DNA from: Actinobacteria bacterium 69-20
Lineage (GTDB): Bacteria; Actinomycetota; Actinomycetes; Mycobacteriales; Nakamurellaceae
Direction: 5' to 3'
DNA: 64,000 nucleotides
Assembly (NCBI GenBank): GCA_001897425.1
Contig: MKSW01000014.1
Location: 8,869-72,868, forward strand
A program made the position numbers and the translations under genes. Shown piece by piece: positions 8,809 to 17,569 of the stretch. The stretch's first letter is position 1, and each line of letters starts with the position of its first letter. The notes under the pieces are model-generated. The model was not told the DNA's origin. It did not search any database and saw nothing but the letters and a program-made list of their open reading frames with translations.

Positions 8809-8941
8809 GTACTTGAAGAACGTGGGTGTGCCGTGCCGGTCGGCCGATGCGGGTGATCAAGCCTGACCGCCCGGAGCAGCGGCCGATCGCCGCGGCACAC
8901 CGCGAACTGCGTCATACATCACGGCAGGTCAGGGGGCCACC

Positions 8942-10315
8942 ATGACATCGGGACTCGGCAGCATCTCGTTGACCGCCTCGACCCTGTTGGGCGGGACCGC
9001 GGGCAAGATCGACACCGACGCCCTGGTGGCCGCGTTGATGGCGGCGAAGTCGGTGCCGAAGAACCAGCTGCAGGCGCAGGTCACCCAGCAGGGCCAGATC
9101 CTGACGGCGTATCAGAGCATCAACACGACCATGGCCGGCATCACGACGGCGGCCCAGAACCTGCTGGATACCAGCTCGTGGTCCGCGACGAAGGTGACGT
9201 CCTCATCCACCGCCGTGGTGGCGTCGAGCACCTCGGCCGCCGCGCCCGGGAGTACCACGTTCAACGTGACTCAGCTTGCAACGGCGCAGGTGTCGACGGT
9301 GGCGGCCGACGCGTCGGGGAACTGGACCGCCGACTACACGCAGGGAATCGACATCGCCATCGGCCAGGACGCGGCTGGGAACCCGGTCACCCACCACCTG
9401 AGTCTGGCGTCCGGCTCGGTCACCGACATCGCGGCGGCGATCAACAACGCCGGCATCGGTGTCCGCGCGGCTGTGGTCACCGTCGACGATCCGGCCAACG
9501 CGGGCAAGACGATGCCCGTCCTGCAGCTGTCCTCCGCCAAGTCGGGCGCCGCCAATTCGTTCAGCGTGAGCGGGCTGGCCAGCAGCGCAAACACCATCTC
9601 CGCGGCGCAGGACGCGAAGATCAGCGTGGGTAATCCTGCCGCAGGCGGGTACACGATCTCGTCGTCCAGCAATACGTTCACCAATGCGCTGCCCGGCATC
9701 ACCTTCTCCGTCAACGGCGTCGCCGACAACGTCACCTTGACCGTCGACAGCGACACGACCACGGTCGCCGGCACGGTGCAGGCGATGGTCAGCGCCGTGA
9801 ACTCGGCAAAGCTGGCCATCGGCAACTACACCGACAAAGGCGGTGTGCTGCAAGGCAACTCGGATATCAACGGGATGACACAGGATTTGAGCTCGGTGTT
9901 CTCCAGCGCCACCGCCGGTGGCCGCAGCCTCACCGATTTCGGCATCGACATCAACAAGGACGGCATCGTCACCTTCAATGCCGACACGTTCGCCGCCGCC
10001 TACGCGAACGATCCCACGGGCACGATGCAGGCGATCGCCGACTCCGTCGCCACCCCGCTCAAGACCATCTCCGATGCCGCATCCGCACCGGTGACCGGGT
10101 CGATCTCGCAGGCGATCACGTCGGCCAACGACCGCACGACGTCGCTCAATCAGCAGATCTCGGACTGGACGGACCGGCTGAACACCATTCAGACGCAACT
10201 GCAGACCAAGTTCATCGCGATGCAGACAGCCCTCGCGCGGCTTCAGTCGCAGGGCGACTGGCTGACCAACATGTTCAAGTCCATGCAGCCGAGCAGCAGC
10301 AGCAACGGCCAGTAG
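8942..10315 (+). CDS. fliD: Flagellar filament cap protein FliD (HAP2)
   Basis: A 457-residue secreted cap protein that folds flagellin at the filament tip. The N-terminus (LVAALMAAKSVPKNQLQAQV followed by a coiled segment) and the C-terminus (SLNQQISDWTDRLNTIQTQL, then LQSQGDWLTNMF) match the FliD_N and FliD_C domains, which form the coiled coil in the filament. The middle is Ser/Thr/Ala-rich, with a flagellin hook-like IN segment near 155-210. It heads the flagellar cluster and is followed by its frequent partner fliS. The ATG is preceded by CAGGGGGCCACC. Confidence 0.92.
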   Translation: MTSGLGSISLTASTLLGGTAGKIDTDALVAALMAAKSVPKNQLQAQVTQQGQILTAYQSINTTMAGITTAAQNLLDTSSWSATKVTSSSTAVVASSTSAAAPGSTTFNVTQLATAQVSTVAADASGNWTADYTQGIDIAIGQDAAGNPVTHHLSLASGSVTDIAAAINNAGIGVRAAVVTVDDPANAGKTMPVLQLSSAKSGAANSFSVSGLASSANTISAAQDAKISVGNPAAGGYTISSSSNTFTNALPGITFSVNGVADNVTLTVDSDTTTVAGTVQAMVSAVNSAKLAIGNYTDKGGVLQGNSDINGMTQDLSSVFSSATAGGRSLTDFGIDINKDGIVTFNADTFAAAYANDPTGTMQAIADSVATPLKTISDAASAPVTGSISQAITSANDRTTSLNQQISDWTDRLNTIQTQLQTKFIAMQTALARLQSQGDWLTNMFKSMQPSSSSNGQ

Positions 10316-10321
10316 CACCGC

Positions 10322-10348
10322 TTAGATCCGATCGCCGGCAACCGATAG
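10322..10348 (+). promoter_or_regulatory. Candidate sigma-28-class promoter for fliS
   Basis: TTAGATCC, 11 nt, ACCGATAG in the fliD-fliS gap. The -35 match is weak; the -10 and spacing match the other flagellar boxes. Confidence 0.3.
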
Positions 10349-10395
10349 ATATATCGACTCGACCGCACCGACTTCAGCGAACAAAGGACCACCCG

Positions 10396-10800
10396 ATGAG
10401 CGCCGATCCGCGAGCCCGTTACCTCCATCAGCGAGTGATGACGGCGACTCCCGGTCAGCGCGTGGTGATGCTCTACGACCGGCTCGCGCTCGATCTGACG
10501 CGCGCGGACGACGCGCTCGCAGACACCGTGTCCGATGTGTACTCCGCGGGCCAGCATGTGGACCACGCGATGCAGATCGTGGCGGAGCTCGCCGGCAGCC
10601 TGCGGCACGAGAGAGGCGGCCCGGCAGACAATCTCGCGTCCATCTACTACTACCTGCTCGGCGAGTTGACGGCCGTGCGCGGCGGTGCGACAGCCCGGCT
10701 GGCGGGTGCCCGGGACATCGTCGGCACGCTGCGCGATGCGTGGTCGACGGCCGTGACGTCGACGATGGCACCGGCTGCCGCTGGGGCCTGGGTGGGCTGA
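10396..10800 (+). CDS. fliS: Flagellin export chaperone FliS
   Basis: A 134-residue all-helical protein. Its first part (ARYLHQRVMTATPGQRVVMLYDRLALDLTRA) matches the FliS pattern Y..N.V.TAsP..L..MLYdG.i..l..A, followed by the conserved helix with IYYYLLGEL. It caps the C-terminal disordered region of flagellin before export. AAAGGA lies 8 nt before the ATG. Flagellin itself is not in the window. Confidence 0.9.
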   Translation: MSADPRARYLHQRVMTATPGQRVVMLYDRLALDLTRADDALADTVSDVYSAGQHVDHAMQIVAELAGSLRHERGGPADNLASIYYYLLGELTAVRGGATARLAGARDIVGTLRDAWSTAVTSTMAPAAAGAWVG

Positions 10801-10803
10801 TCC

Positions 10804-11319
10804 ATGGCCGCCTCGACCCGCAGTAACGCCGCCTGGGAGCGGGTTCTCGCCGCTATCGAGGCGGATGCCGCGCGGGCCGCGGCGCTGCTGACGTCCGACC
10901 ACACGTCCGCGCACGCCGGTGTCGAGTATGACGCTGCCCTCGGCGAAACCTCTTCCGATGTCGCAGCCCGCATGGCCGTTGCGGCCCAGGGCATTCCGGC
11001 CCAGGGCATTCCGTCGACCTGGCGCCTTCCCGCGAACGCCGACGGGACCGCTACCGGCACCACGTCGACGGCCGCCTTCAACGCCGCCGCCGGTGCCGCC
11101 TTCAACGCCGCTGCCTTCAGTGCCGCGGATCTCTCGCTGCCGGACGAGATGCCGCCCATCCCGCCGGAACTCGTCGAGCGAATCGAGCGCCTACGCGACC
11201 AGATCGCCTCCCTGCAGGCCGATCTCGGCACTGCGCTGGCGGAGGCGCACATCACCGCGCGCCCGCTCCGCCGGCCCGAGCCGCCGACGCGCCCGGAACT
11301 CGTCGACCGCCGACTGTAG
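10804..11319 (+). CDS. Hypothetical flagellar-cluster protein, FliT-position
   Basis: A 171-residue protein 3 nt after fliS. The N-terminus is helical and Ala-rich (AWERVLAAIEADAARAAALL), the middle is low-complexity with internal repeats (AQGIPAQGIP, then AAFNAAAGAAFNAAAF), and the C-terminus is a predicted coiled coil (LVERIERLRDQIASLQADLGTALAEA). The place after fliS and the helical ends suggest a FliT/FlgN-type export chaperone, but I see no diagnostic motif. Function unassigned. Confidence 0.7.
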   Translation: MAASTRSNAAWERVLAAIEADAARAAALLTSDHTSAHAGVEYDAALGETSSDVAARMAVAAQGIPAQGIPSTWRLPANADGTATGTTSTAAFNAAAGAAFNAAAFSAADLSLPDEMPPIPPELVERIERLRDQIASLQADLGTALAEAHITARPLRRPEPPTRPELVDRRL

Positions 11320-11352
11320 GCCCTCGTTTCGCGGTCTCGCACCCTGCCGACC

Positions 11353-11418
11353 CTCGTCGACGGGGAGTCCTGCAGAGAAATCGGCGCCCCGGACTCTGCA
11401 GGACTCCCAGTCGACGAG
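11353..11418. repeat. Long inverted repeat, 24-bp arms
   Basis: Arms at 11353-11376 and 11395-11418 pair over 24 bp with one mismatch, around an 18-nt loop. The arm begins CTCGTCGACGGGGAGTCC. It fills the gap between the FliT-position gene and flgB, with no U-run after it. It could be a terminator separating the fliDS transcript from flgB, or a palindromic REP-like unit. Confidence 0.7.
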
Positions 11419-11474
11419 AAGGAGCGAGAAAACCCGACACGGACCGGGCGCCGAAAATACCCTCCCCAAACCAC

Positions 11475-11501
11475 TCAACTCGCTACGTGACCGTCCGATC
11501 A
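11475..11501 (+). promoter_or_regulatory. Candidate sigma-28-class promoter for the flgB operon
   Basis: TCAACTCG, exactly 11 nt, TCCGATCA, with flgB starting 17 nt beyond the -10. It lies just after the long inverted repeat, which suits an operon start. Confidence 0.4.
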
Positions 11502-11518
11502 CTATCGGTGAGGCACGG

Positions 11519-11911
11519 ATGCTCTCTTGGTTTGCCGACGGACCGGCGCAGCCCTCGGGGAGGCACCCGGTGTTCAACGACGTCACGTCCGTGACGCTGG
11601 AAGCCGCGATTTCCGGCCTTGCCGAGCGGCAACGCGTCACCGCCAACAACATCGCCAATCTCGAGACACCCGGGTTCCAGGCCCGCGCGGTGAAGTTCGA
11701 GCAGAACCTGGCGGACGCCGTGAACGCGCATCAGCCGGCCCAGGCCCGCATCGACAACCTTCCCACCGGCGATCTCCCCGGCCAGAACGGCAACAACGTG
11801 AACCTCGAGCGGGAGATGGTCAACGCCACCGAGACGGGCCTGCAGCAGAAGCTCCTCACCAACACGATCACGTCCCGCTTCGGCTGGATGTCGACCGTAC
11901 TGAAGGGCTGA
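11519..11911 (+). CDS. flgB: Flagellar proximal rod protein FlgB
   Basis: A 130-residue rod protein with the N-terminal LAERQRVTANNIANLETPGFQAR signature of axial proteins and the FlgB-type C-terminus (VNLEREMVNATETGLQQKLLTNTITSRFGWM). It polymerises with FlgC and FliE on the MS ring. The ATG at 11519 was chosen because GAGG precedes it and the frame upstream has no conserved content. Five nt separate it from flgC. Confidence 0.93.
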   Translation: MLSWFADGPAQPSGRHPVFNDVTSVTLEAAISGLAERQRVTANNIANLETPGFQARAVKFEQNLADAVNAHQPAQARIDNLPTGDLPGQNGNNVNLEREMVNATETGLQQKLLTNTITSRFGWMSTVLKG

Positions 11912-11916
11912 TCGCC

Positions 11917-12324
11917 ATGTTCGAGGCCATCGACACCTCCGGCACCGGGCTGACCGCCTACCGCGCGTGGATCGACGTGCTGGCCAACAACATCGCGAAC
12001 GTCAACACCGTGAAACCCATGAGCGGGAACGCCTTCCAGGCGCAGTTCGCGCAGGCGCAGGAGATCGCCGCCGGGCCGGACGGCATCGGCCGCGGCGTGC
12101 GCGTCACCGCGCTCCCGCTGTCCAGTCGCGAGGGCATCCCCACCTACGACCCGACCAACCCGGTCGCCGACGCCGAGGGTTATGTGCGCCGCCCCGACAT
12201 CGACATGAACCAGCAGATGGGCGACCTCATCCTGGCCCAGCGCGCCTTCCAGGCCAACGCGAACGCCGTCGAACGTTCCACCGCCATGTACGAGTCCGCG
12301 ATCGCGATCGGAAAGGGCATCTGA
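11917..12324 (+). CDS. flgC: Flagellar proximal rod protein FlgC
   Basis: A 135-residue rod protein: N-terminal MFEAIDTSGTGLTAYRAWID with VLANNIANVNT, and C-terminal MGDLILAQRAFQANANAVERS, the D0 helices common to rod and hook proteins. The ATG at 11917 follows flgB directly. It continues the flgB-flgC-fliE order found in most bacteria. Confidence 0.93.
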   Translation: MFEAIDTSGTGLTAYRAWIDVLANNIANVNTVKPMSGNAFQAQFAQAQEIAAGPDGIGRGVRVTALPLSSREGIPTYDPTNPVADAEGYVRRPDIDMNQQMGDLILAQRAFQANANAVERSTAMYESAIAIGKGI

Positions 12325-12329
12325 CCGCC

Positions 12330-12698
12330 ATGACCTCCCCCATCGCCCCGATCGGGTCGATCAGCCCGCTGACGTCCTCGTCGCCGGTCGCGGGCATGAC
12401 GACGTCCCCGGCCGGCTCGCCGGCCGCGAACAACGTCATGGGCGCAGGCAACTCCGCGGGTTCGACCAAGGCAGGCGGACTCGACTTCGCGCAGGCGCTC
12501 GCCAACGGGTTCGACACGGTGAACGCCGCACAGGCGAACGCCAACCAGCTCGCGGTGCAGGCCGCCACCGGGCAGCTCGTCGACCCGGCGCAACTGACCA
12601 TCGCGACGACCAAGGCGCAAATGCTCACGCAGCTCGCGGCGGCGGTGCAGTCGAAGGCCGTGGCCGCGTTCAACACCATCATGTCGATGCAGGCGTAA
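12330..12698 (+). CDS. fliE: Flagellar hook-basal body protein FliE
   Basis: A 122-residue protein with a Ser/Pro/Ala-rich N-terminal third and a FliE C-terminus (FAQALANGFDTVNAAQANANQLA, then LTIATTKAQMLTQLAAAVQSKAVAAFNTIMSMQ). FliE joins the MS ring to the rod and is the first exported rod component. It lies between flgC and fliF, its standard place. Confidence 0.92.
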   Translation: MTSPIAPIGSISPLTSSSPVAGMTTSPAGSPAANNVMGAGNSAGSTKAGGLDFAQALANGFDTVNAAQANANQLAVQAATGQLVDPAQLTIATTKAQMLTQLAAAVQSKAVAAFNTIMSMQA

Positions 12699-12710
12699 GG
12701 CGACCGCGAA

Positions 12711-14327
12711 ATGAAAACCCAAGCGCTGGGCTGGATCCAGAAGATCTGGGGAGACTTCAAGTCCTTCCAGCCCGGCCAGAAGGTCGTCACCATCGCCGCC
12801 CTCGTGGGCCTGGTGGTCGGCGGGATCCTGTTCGCCTCCTGGAAGTCGCAGCCGAACTACTCGCCGCTGTATTCGAACCTGTCGTCGACCGACGCGGCGG
12901 CCGTGGTGCAACAACTGTCCGACGACAAGATTCCGTACCAGCTGGCGGCAGGCGGCGCGCAGATCCTGGTTCCGCAGAGCGTGGTCTACGACACCCGGCT
13001 CAAGATGTCCGCGGCGGGGCTCCCGGGTTCCTCCTCCGGCGGCTATGCGCTGCTCGACAAGGAGGGCATCACCACCTCCGACTTCAAGCAGCAGGTCGAC
13101 TTCCAACGCGCGGTCGAGGGGGAGCTTGCCAAGACGATCGAGGCGATGGACGGCGTGGCGCAGGCCTCGGTGCACCTCGCCATCCCGAAGCAGGACGTGT
13201 TCAACGACGGCTCGAAACAACCGACGGCCGCCGTGATGCTGACCATGAAGCCGGGCGCGGCGATCAATGCATCGCAGGTGCAATCCGTGGTCTACCTGGT
13301 GTCGTCGTCCGTGCCGCAGCTCACGCCGGAGAACGTCACCGTCGCGGATTCCGCGGGCAAGGTGCTCGCCGCCCCCGGTGACAACATCGCCGGGGTCGCC
13401 GGCAGTGACGCGCGCAGCCAGATGACGCAGGACTACAACGATCGCGTCGCGAGCTCACTGCAGACCATGCTCAACACGGCGCTCGGCCCCGGGCACGCCG
13501 TGGTGACGGTGAACTCGGAACTGGATTTCGATCACACGTCGACCACGACGCAGGACTACACCTACAAGCCCAACACGCCGCCGGTGTGGACCGATCAGCA
13601 GACGGAGAAGTACACCGGCTCGCAGGGCGCCGGCGGCACCATGGGCACCGGGCAACCGGCCGAGGTTGCCGGCACCGCAGGCGGTTCCGGTTCCGGCAAC
13701 TACGACAAGTCGAGCCAGACGGTGACCAATGCGCTCGGCACCGTGACACAAACCGTCCAGAACACCCCGGGCGCCGTGAAGAAGCTCGCCGTCGCCGTGT
13801 TGCTCGACAAGGCCGCACCGAACCTCAATACGGCCGCGATCCAGTCTCTGGTGACGTCGGCGGTCGGCCTGAACACGTCGCGCGGCGACACGCTGGCCAT
13901 CGAGGCGATGGCGTTCGACACGTCCGGCGAGAAGGCCGCCGCCGCACAGCAAGCAGCCGCCGACAAGGCTTCCGCCGCACAGGCTTCCGCCGCTCAGCTC
14001 AACAGCTGGATCAAGCAGGGCACGATCGCCGGGCTGATCCTGCTGGTCTTCGTCGGCACGATCATCGCGTCCAAGCGGCGCAAGAAGAACCGGCCGGAGG
14101 CTCCGGTGGACGATGTCGCCCTCATCACGCACGCGCTACCGGACGGCGCACTGTTGCCGCCGCCCACGCCGCGCCGGCCCGAGCCGGAGCCGATGGTCGT
14201 CGGTGACGGCGGTGCCGGGCGCCGCGCGCTGGTGGCACTCGCCCGCGAGCAGCCGGACGACGTCGCCCGCGTGCTGTCCGGATGGCTGGGCAGCGCAGAA
14301 CCCGCACGGGAAGGAGCCAAACGATGA
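12711..14327 (+). CDS. fliF: Flagellar MS-ring protein FliF
   Basis: A 538-residue membrane protein. It has an N-terminal TM helix (about 25-45), a periplasmic YscJ/FliF ring domain (SPLYSNLSSTDAAAVVQQL; GITTSDFKQQVDFQRAVEGELAKTIEAMDGV), a second ring domain, a Gly/Ser-rich insert, a C-terminal TM helix (GLILLVFVGTIIASKRRKK), and a cytosolic tail ending ALVALAREQPDDVARVLSGW, the FliG-binding helix. It forms the base ring that houses the export gate. Its stop overlaps the fliG start by 4 nt. Confidence 0.94.
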   Translation: MKTQALGWIQKIWGDFKSFQPGQKVVTIAALVGLVVGGILFASWKSQPNYSPLYSNLSSTDAAAVVQQLSDDKIPYQLAAGGAQILVPQSVVYDTRLKMSAAGLPGSSSGGYALLDKEGITTSDFKQQVDFQRAVEGELAKTIEAMDGVAQASVHLAIPKQDVFNDGSKQPTAAVMLTMKPGAAINASQVQSVVYLVSSSVPQLTPENVTVADSAGKVLAAPGDNIAGVAGSDARSQMTQDYNDRVASSLQTMLNTALGPGHAVVTVNSELDFDHTSTTTQDYTYKPNTPPVWTDQQTEKYTGSQGAGGTMGTGQPAEVAGTAGGSGSGNYDKSSQTVTNALGTVTQTVQNTPGAVKKLAVAVLLDKAAPNLNTAAIQSLVTSAVGLNTSRGDTLAIEAMAFDTSGEKAAAAQQAAADKASAAQASAAQLNSWIKQGTIAGLILLVFVGTIIASKRRKKNRPEAPVDDVALITHALPDGALLPPPTPRRPEPEPMVVGDGGAGRRALVALAREQPDDVARVLSGWLGSAEPAREGAKR

Positions 14328-15448
14328 CCGTGACTCAGCTCCCGGTGGCGTTCACCCCCGACACCGGCGACGGCACCGAGGATGTCGCGGCGGCACCCGC
14401 TCCGGCGGCGCCCACCATGTCCCCGTCGCCCGCGCCGAACCTGCTCGCCGGCATGTCCACCCGCCGCAAGGCCGCGATCCTGGTGATGCAGCTCGACCGG
14501 GAGGAAAGCGCCCGTGTCCTGGCTCGCCTCTCGGACACCGAGCTGGAGGACCTGTCCGCCGAGATCGCCCGCATCGGAACGGTTTCCGGTGATGTGGCGA
14601 ACGCCGTGCTCGGTGAGTTCGGCAACAAGATCGCCTCCGGCCTCTCCGACACCCGCGGCGGCATGGACCTGGCCCGCGAACTGCTCACGGCCACGGTCGG
14701 CGAAGAGCGCACCGACGAGATCATGGACAAGCTCTCCGAGGCCTTCGTGGAGCTGCCGTTCGCGTTCATGCAGAATCTCGATGCGCGGCAACTGACCTCG
14801 TTCCTGTCCGACGAGCATCCGCAGACCATCGCGCTGGTCCTCGCGCATCTGCACGCCGGGCTCGCCTCCGCGGTGCTCGCCGGGCTGCTGCCGGATCTGC
14901 AGGCCGATGTGGCGCACCGCATCGCCGTCATGGACCGCACGTCTCCCGAGCTCATCCGCCGGATCGAGTCCGTGCTGGAAAGACGGCTGTCCTCGCTCGG
15001 CGTGGCCGGCGACCTGTCCGCCGTCGGCGGGCTCCAGCCGCTGGTGGACATCATCAACCGCGCCGATCGCGGTACGGAAAAGCTCCTGCTGGAGGGCCTG
15101 GACAAGCTGGATCCCGAACTGGCGGAACAGGTTCGCAGCAAGATGTTCATGTTCGAGGACATCGTCACGCTCGACGACCGCGCCATCCAGCTGGTGCTGC
15201 GCCAGGTGCAGGTCACCGACATCGCCGCCGCCCTGAAGGGCGTCTCCGAGCGGGTCCGCAACAAGATCATGCAGAACATGTCGGAGCGCGCCGCTCTCGA
15301 CCTGGCCGAAGAGATCGACGTGATGGGGCCGGTGCGGCTGCATGTCGTGGAAGAGGCGCAGGCCTCGGTGGTCCGCGTGATCCGCGAGCTGGAGGAGACC
15401 GGGCAGATCATCGTCGGCCGGGGTGAAGAAGATGCCTTCGTCGCCTAG
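14324..15448 (+). CDS. fliG: Flagellar motor switch protein FliG
   Basis: A 374-residue switch protein. After a variable 45-residue leader it has the N domain (STRRKAAILVMQLDREESARVLARL), the middle-domain EHPQT motif (DEHPQTIALVLAHL, near 163) that contacts FliM, and the C-terminal torque helix with charged residues facing MotA (DIVTLDDRAIQLVLRQV, then VSERVRNKIMQNMSERAA). The ATG overlaps the fliF stop. Confidence 0.95.
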   Translation: MTVTQLPVAFTPDTGDGTEDVAAAPAPAAPTMSPSPAPNLLAGMSTRRKAAILVMQLDREESARVLARLSDTELEDLSAEIARIGTVSGDVANAVLGEFGNKIASGLSDTRGGMDLARELLTATVGEERTDEIMDKLSEAFVELPFAFMQNLDARQLTSFLSDEHPQTIALVLAHLHAGLASAVLAGLLPDLQADVAHRIAVMDRTSPELIRRIESVLERRLSSLGVAGDLSAVGGLQPLVDIINRADRGTEKLLLEGLDKLDPELAEQVRSKMFMFEDIVTLDDRAIQLVLRQVQVTDIAAALKGVSERVRNKIMQNMSERAALDLAEEIDVMGPVRLHVVEEAQASVVRVIRELEETGQIIVGRGEEDAFVA

Positions 15449-16214
15449 GGTCGGCGCACGCCACGCCGCCGACCCGCCGCGCGGTACGGCCACCGTGTGG
15501 GAGCCGGCCGAACTCGAGCCCGGCACGATCGTCACATCGTCATTCCCGCTGCCCACTTTCGAAGTCGACGCGGCGCCCCCACCCGCGCTACACGCATTCC
15601 AGATCTCGCCATCCGCCGGCATTCCCGCGGATCTACTCGCCGCGGAGACGGCCGCCGCCCGCGCCGCCGGATACGCCGCGGGCTGGTCGGCGGGCCTCGC
15701 CGACGCGCGCGAGGCGACCCGGGCGCGGCTGGCCGCCGAAGCCGCCGCCTTCGAGGCTGCCGCCGCCGATCGAGAAGACATGCAGCGCAGGGTCTTCGAC
15801 GCCATCTTCGACGCTGCGCAAACGCTCGAACATCATGCCGCGCCGGCCGCAGCCGATATCGAGGACCAGATCATCGCCTCGGCCTGGACCATTGCGCAGG
15901 CCCTGGTCGGGCAGGTGCTCGCCGACGGCACTGCCCGCAGTGAGGCCGCCGTCAAACGAGCCCTCGCCCTCGCGCCGGCGAACGAAGACGTCCAGATCAC
16001 CGTCAGCATCGCCGATTTCGCCGTACTGTCCGGGAATCCCGACGGTGAAACGGATATGACGCCGATCCGCCGCGACCGCGGCCTGCGCACCGTCACCATC
16101 GTCGCCGATCCGGCGATGGCCGACGGCGACGCGGTCGCCACCTGCGGCGCCACCACGATCGACGCACGCCTCACCGCGGCCCTCGCTCGCGTGCGCGAGG
16201 TGCTGGCACCGTGA
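15432..16214 (+). CDS. fliH: Flagellar export ATPase regulator FliH
   Basis: About 260 residues, overlapping the end of fliG. An Ala-rich helical stretch rich in small residues and Arg (about 75-125) is followed by a FliH/HrpE-type C-terminal domain (DQIIASAWTIAQALVGQVLADG, then DRGLRTVTIVADPAMADGDAVATCGATTIDARL), ending with the helix that binds FliI. It holds FliI at the export gate. A GTG at 15423 is an alternative start; ATG 15432 has the better preceding GGTGAAG. Confidence 0.85.
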   Translation: MPSSPRVGARHAADPPRGTATVWEPAELEPGTIVTSSFPLPTFEVDAAPPPALHAFQISPSAGIPADLLAAETAAARAAGYAAGWSAGLADAREATRARLAAEAAAFEAAAADREDMQRRVFDAIFDAAQTLEHHAAPAAADIEDQIIASAWTIAQALVGQVLADGTARSEAAVKRALALAPANEDVQITVSIADFAVLSGNPDGETDMTPIRRDRGLRTVTIVADPAMADGDAVATCGATTIDARLTAALARVREVLAP

Positions 16215-17569
16215 GTGTGCAACTGACCGATCGGATCGCGCGGAGTGTCGACGCCGCCGTCGCCGCGGCCACGCCCGAGATTTCGGGAATCGTGACCGAG
16301 GTGCGCGGCCTGTCGATCACCGTCCGCGGGATCCAGGCGCGCGTCGGCGATACCGTCTCGATCGGGTCCGGGGATCCGATCCTGGCCGAAGTCGTTGCGG
16401 TGCATGCGGAATCAACCATCTGCCTGCCGCTCGGGTCGGTCGACGGCATCGGGTCCGGGGATCGCGCCATCGCCGGTTCCGGGCCGTTGACGGTCGCGGT
16501 CGGCGACGCCCTGCTCGGCCGGGTGCTGGACGGCCTCGGCCGCCCGCTGGACGGCGCCGCGCTGCCGGTCGGTCTGGAGCGGGTCGGCATCGACCACACC
16601 CCGCCGGATGCGCTGACCCGCGCCCGGGTCGACACGCCGCTTCCCCTGGGCATCCGCGCCATCGACACGCTGACCCCGGTCGGCCTGGGCCAGCGGATGG
16701 GCATCTTCGCCGGGTCGGGGGTCGGCAAGTCGTCGCTGCTGTCCATGATCACGCGCGGAACCGAGGCGGACGTCACGGTTCTCGCCCTGGTCGGCGAACG
16801 TGGCCGGGAGGTCCGGGAGTTCTTGGAGGACGATCTGGGGCCGGACGGCCTGCGCCGCGCCGTGGTGGTGGTCGCCACCTCCGATCAGCCGCCGATGGTG
16901 CGGCTGCGCGCGGCATTCGTGGCGACCCGCATCGCCGAGTACTTCCGGGAGACCGGCAAGAACGTGCTGCTGCTGATGGATTCCGTCACCCGCGTCGCGA
17001 CCGCGCAGCGCGAGATCGGTTTGTCCGCAGGCGAACCGCCCACCACCCGCGGCTACCCGCCGTCCGTGTTCGCGCTATTGCCGCGGCTCCTGGAGCGCGC
17101 CGGCTCGTCGGCGGTCGGGTCGGTGACGGGCCTGTACACCGTCCTCGTCGAGGGCGGCGACCATGACGAACCGGTCGCGGATGCGGCCCGGTCGATCCTC
17201 GACGGGCACATCGTGCTCGACCGGAAACTCGCCAACAGCGGGCACTTTCCGTCGATCGACGTGCTCGCGTCGGTGTCACGGGTGTCCACCGCGGTCACCA
17301 CGGCCGCACAACGGGAACGCGCCACCGCGCTGCGGAGCCTTCTCGATGCGCATGCGGACGTCAAGGATCTGGTCGAGATCGGTGCCTACGTCTCCGGGAC
17401 CAACGCTCGGGCCGACCGGGCGCTGGCCCAGTGGCCGGACATCGAGCAGTTCCTGCGCCAGCCCAAGGACACGATCGTCCCGGCCGCGCAGGCCTGGTCG
17501 GAACTGGATCGGTTGATCGGCGTGGGCGCCGACGGCCCGGACGATTCGGCGGGGGGTGACGCACGGTGA
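16211..17569 (+). CDS. fliI: Flagellar type III export ATPase FliI
   Basis: A 452-residue F1-beta-like ATPase. Walker A is GSGVGKSS (near 168-175), Walker B is VLLLMDSVTRVA, and the family segment GEPPTTRGYPPSVFALLPRLLERAG is present. It powers unfolding and chaperone release at the export gate together with FliH and FliJ. The GTG start overlaps the fliH stop by 4 nt and the end overlaps fliJ. Confidence 0.95.
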   Translation: MSVQLTDRIARSVDAAVAAATPEISGIVTEVRGLSITVRGIQARVGDTVSIGSGDPILAEVVAVHAESTICLPLGSVDGIGSGDRAIAGSGPLTVAVGDALLGRVLDGLGRPLDGAALPVGLERVGIDHTPPDALTRARVDTPLPLGIRAIDTLTPVGLGQRMGIFAGSGVGKSSLLSMITRGTEADVTVLALVGERGREVREFLEDDLGPDGLRRAVVVVATSDQPPMVRLRAAFVATRIAEYFRETGKNVLLLMDSVTRVATAQREIGLSAGEPPTTRGYPPSVFALLPRLLERAGSSAVGSVTGLYTVLVEGGDHDEPVADAARSILDGHIVLDRKLANSGHFPSIDVLASVSRVSTAVTTAAQRERATALRSLLDAHADVKDLVEIGAYVSGTNARADRALAQWPDIEQFLRQPKDTIVPAAQAWSELDRLIGVGADGPDDSAGGDAR

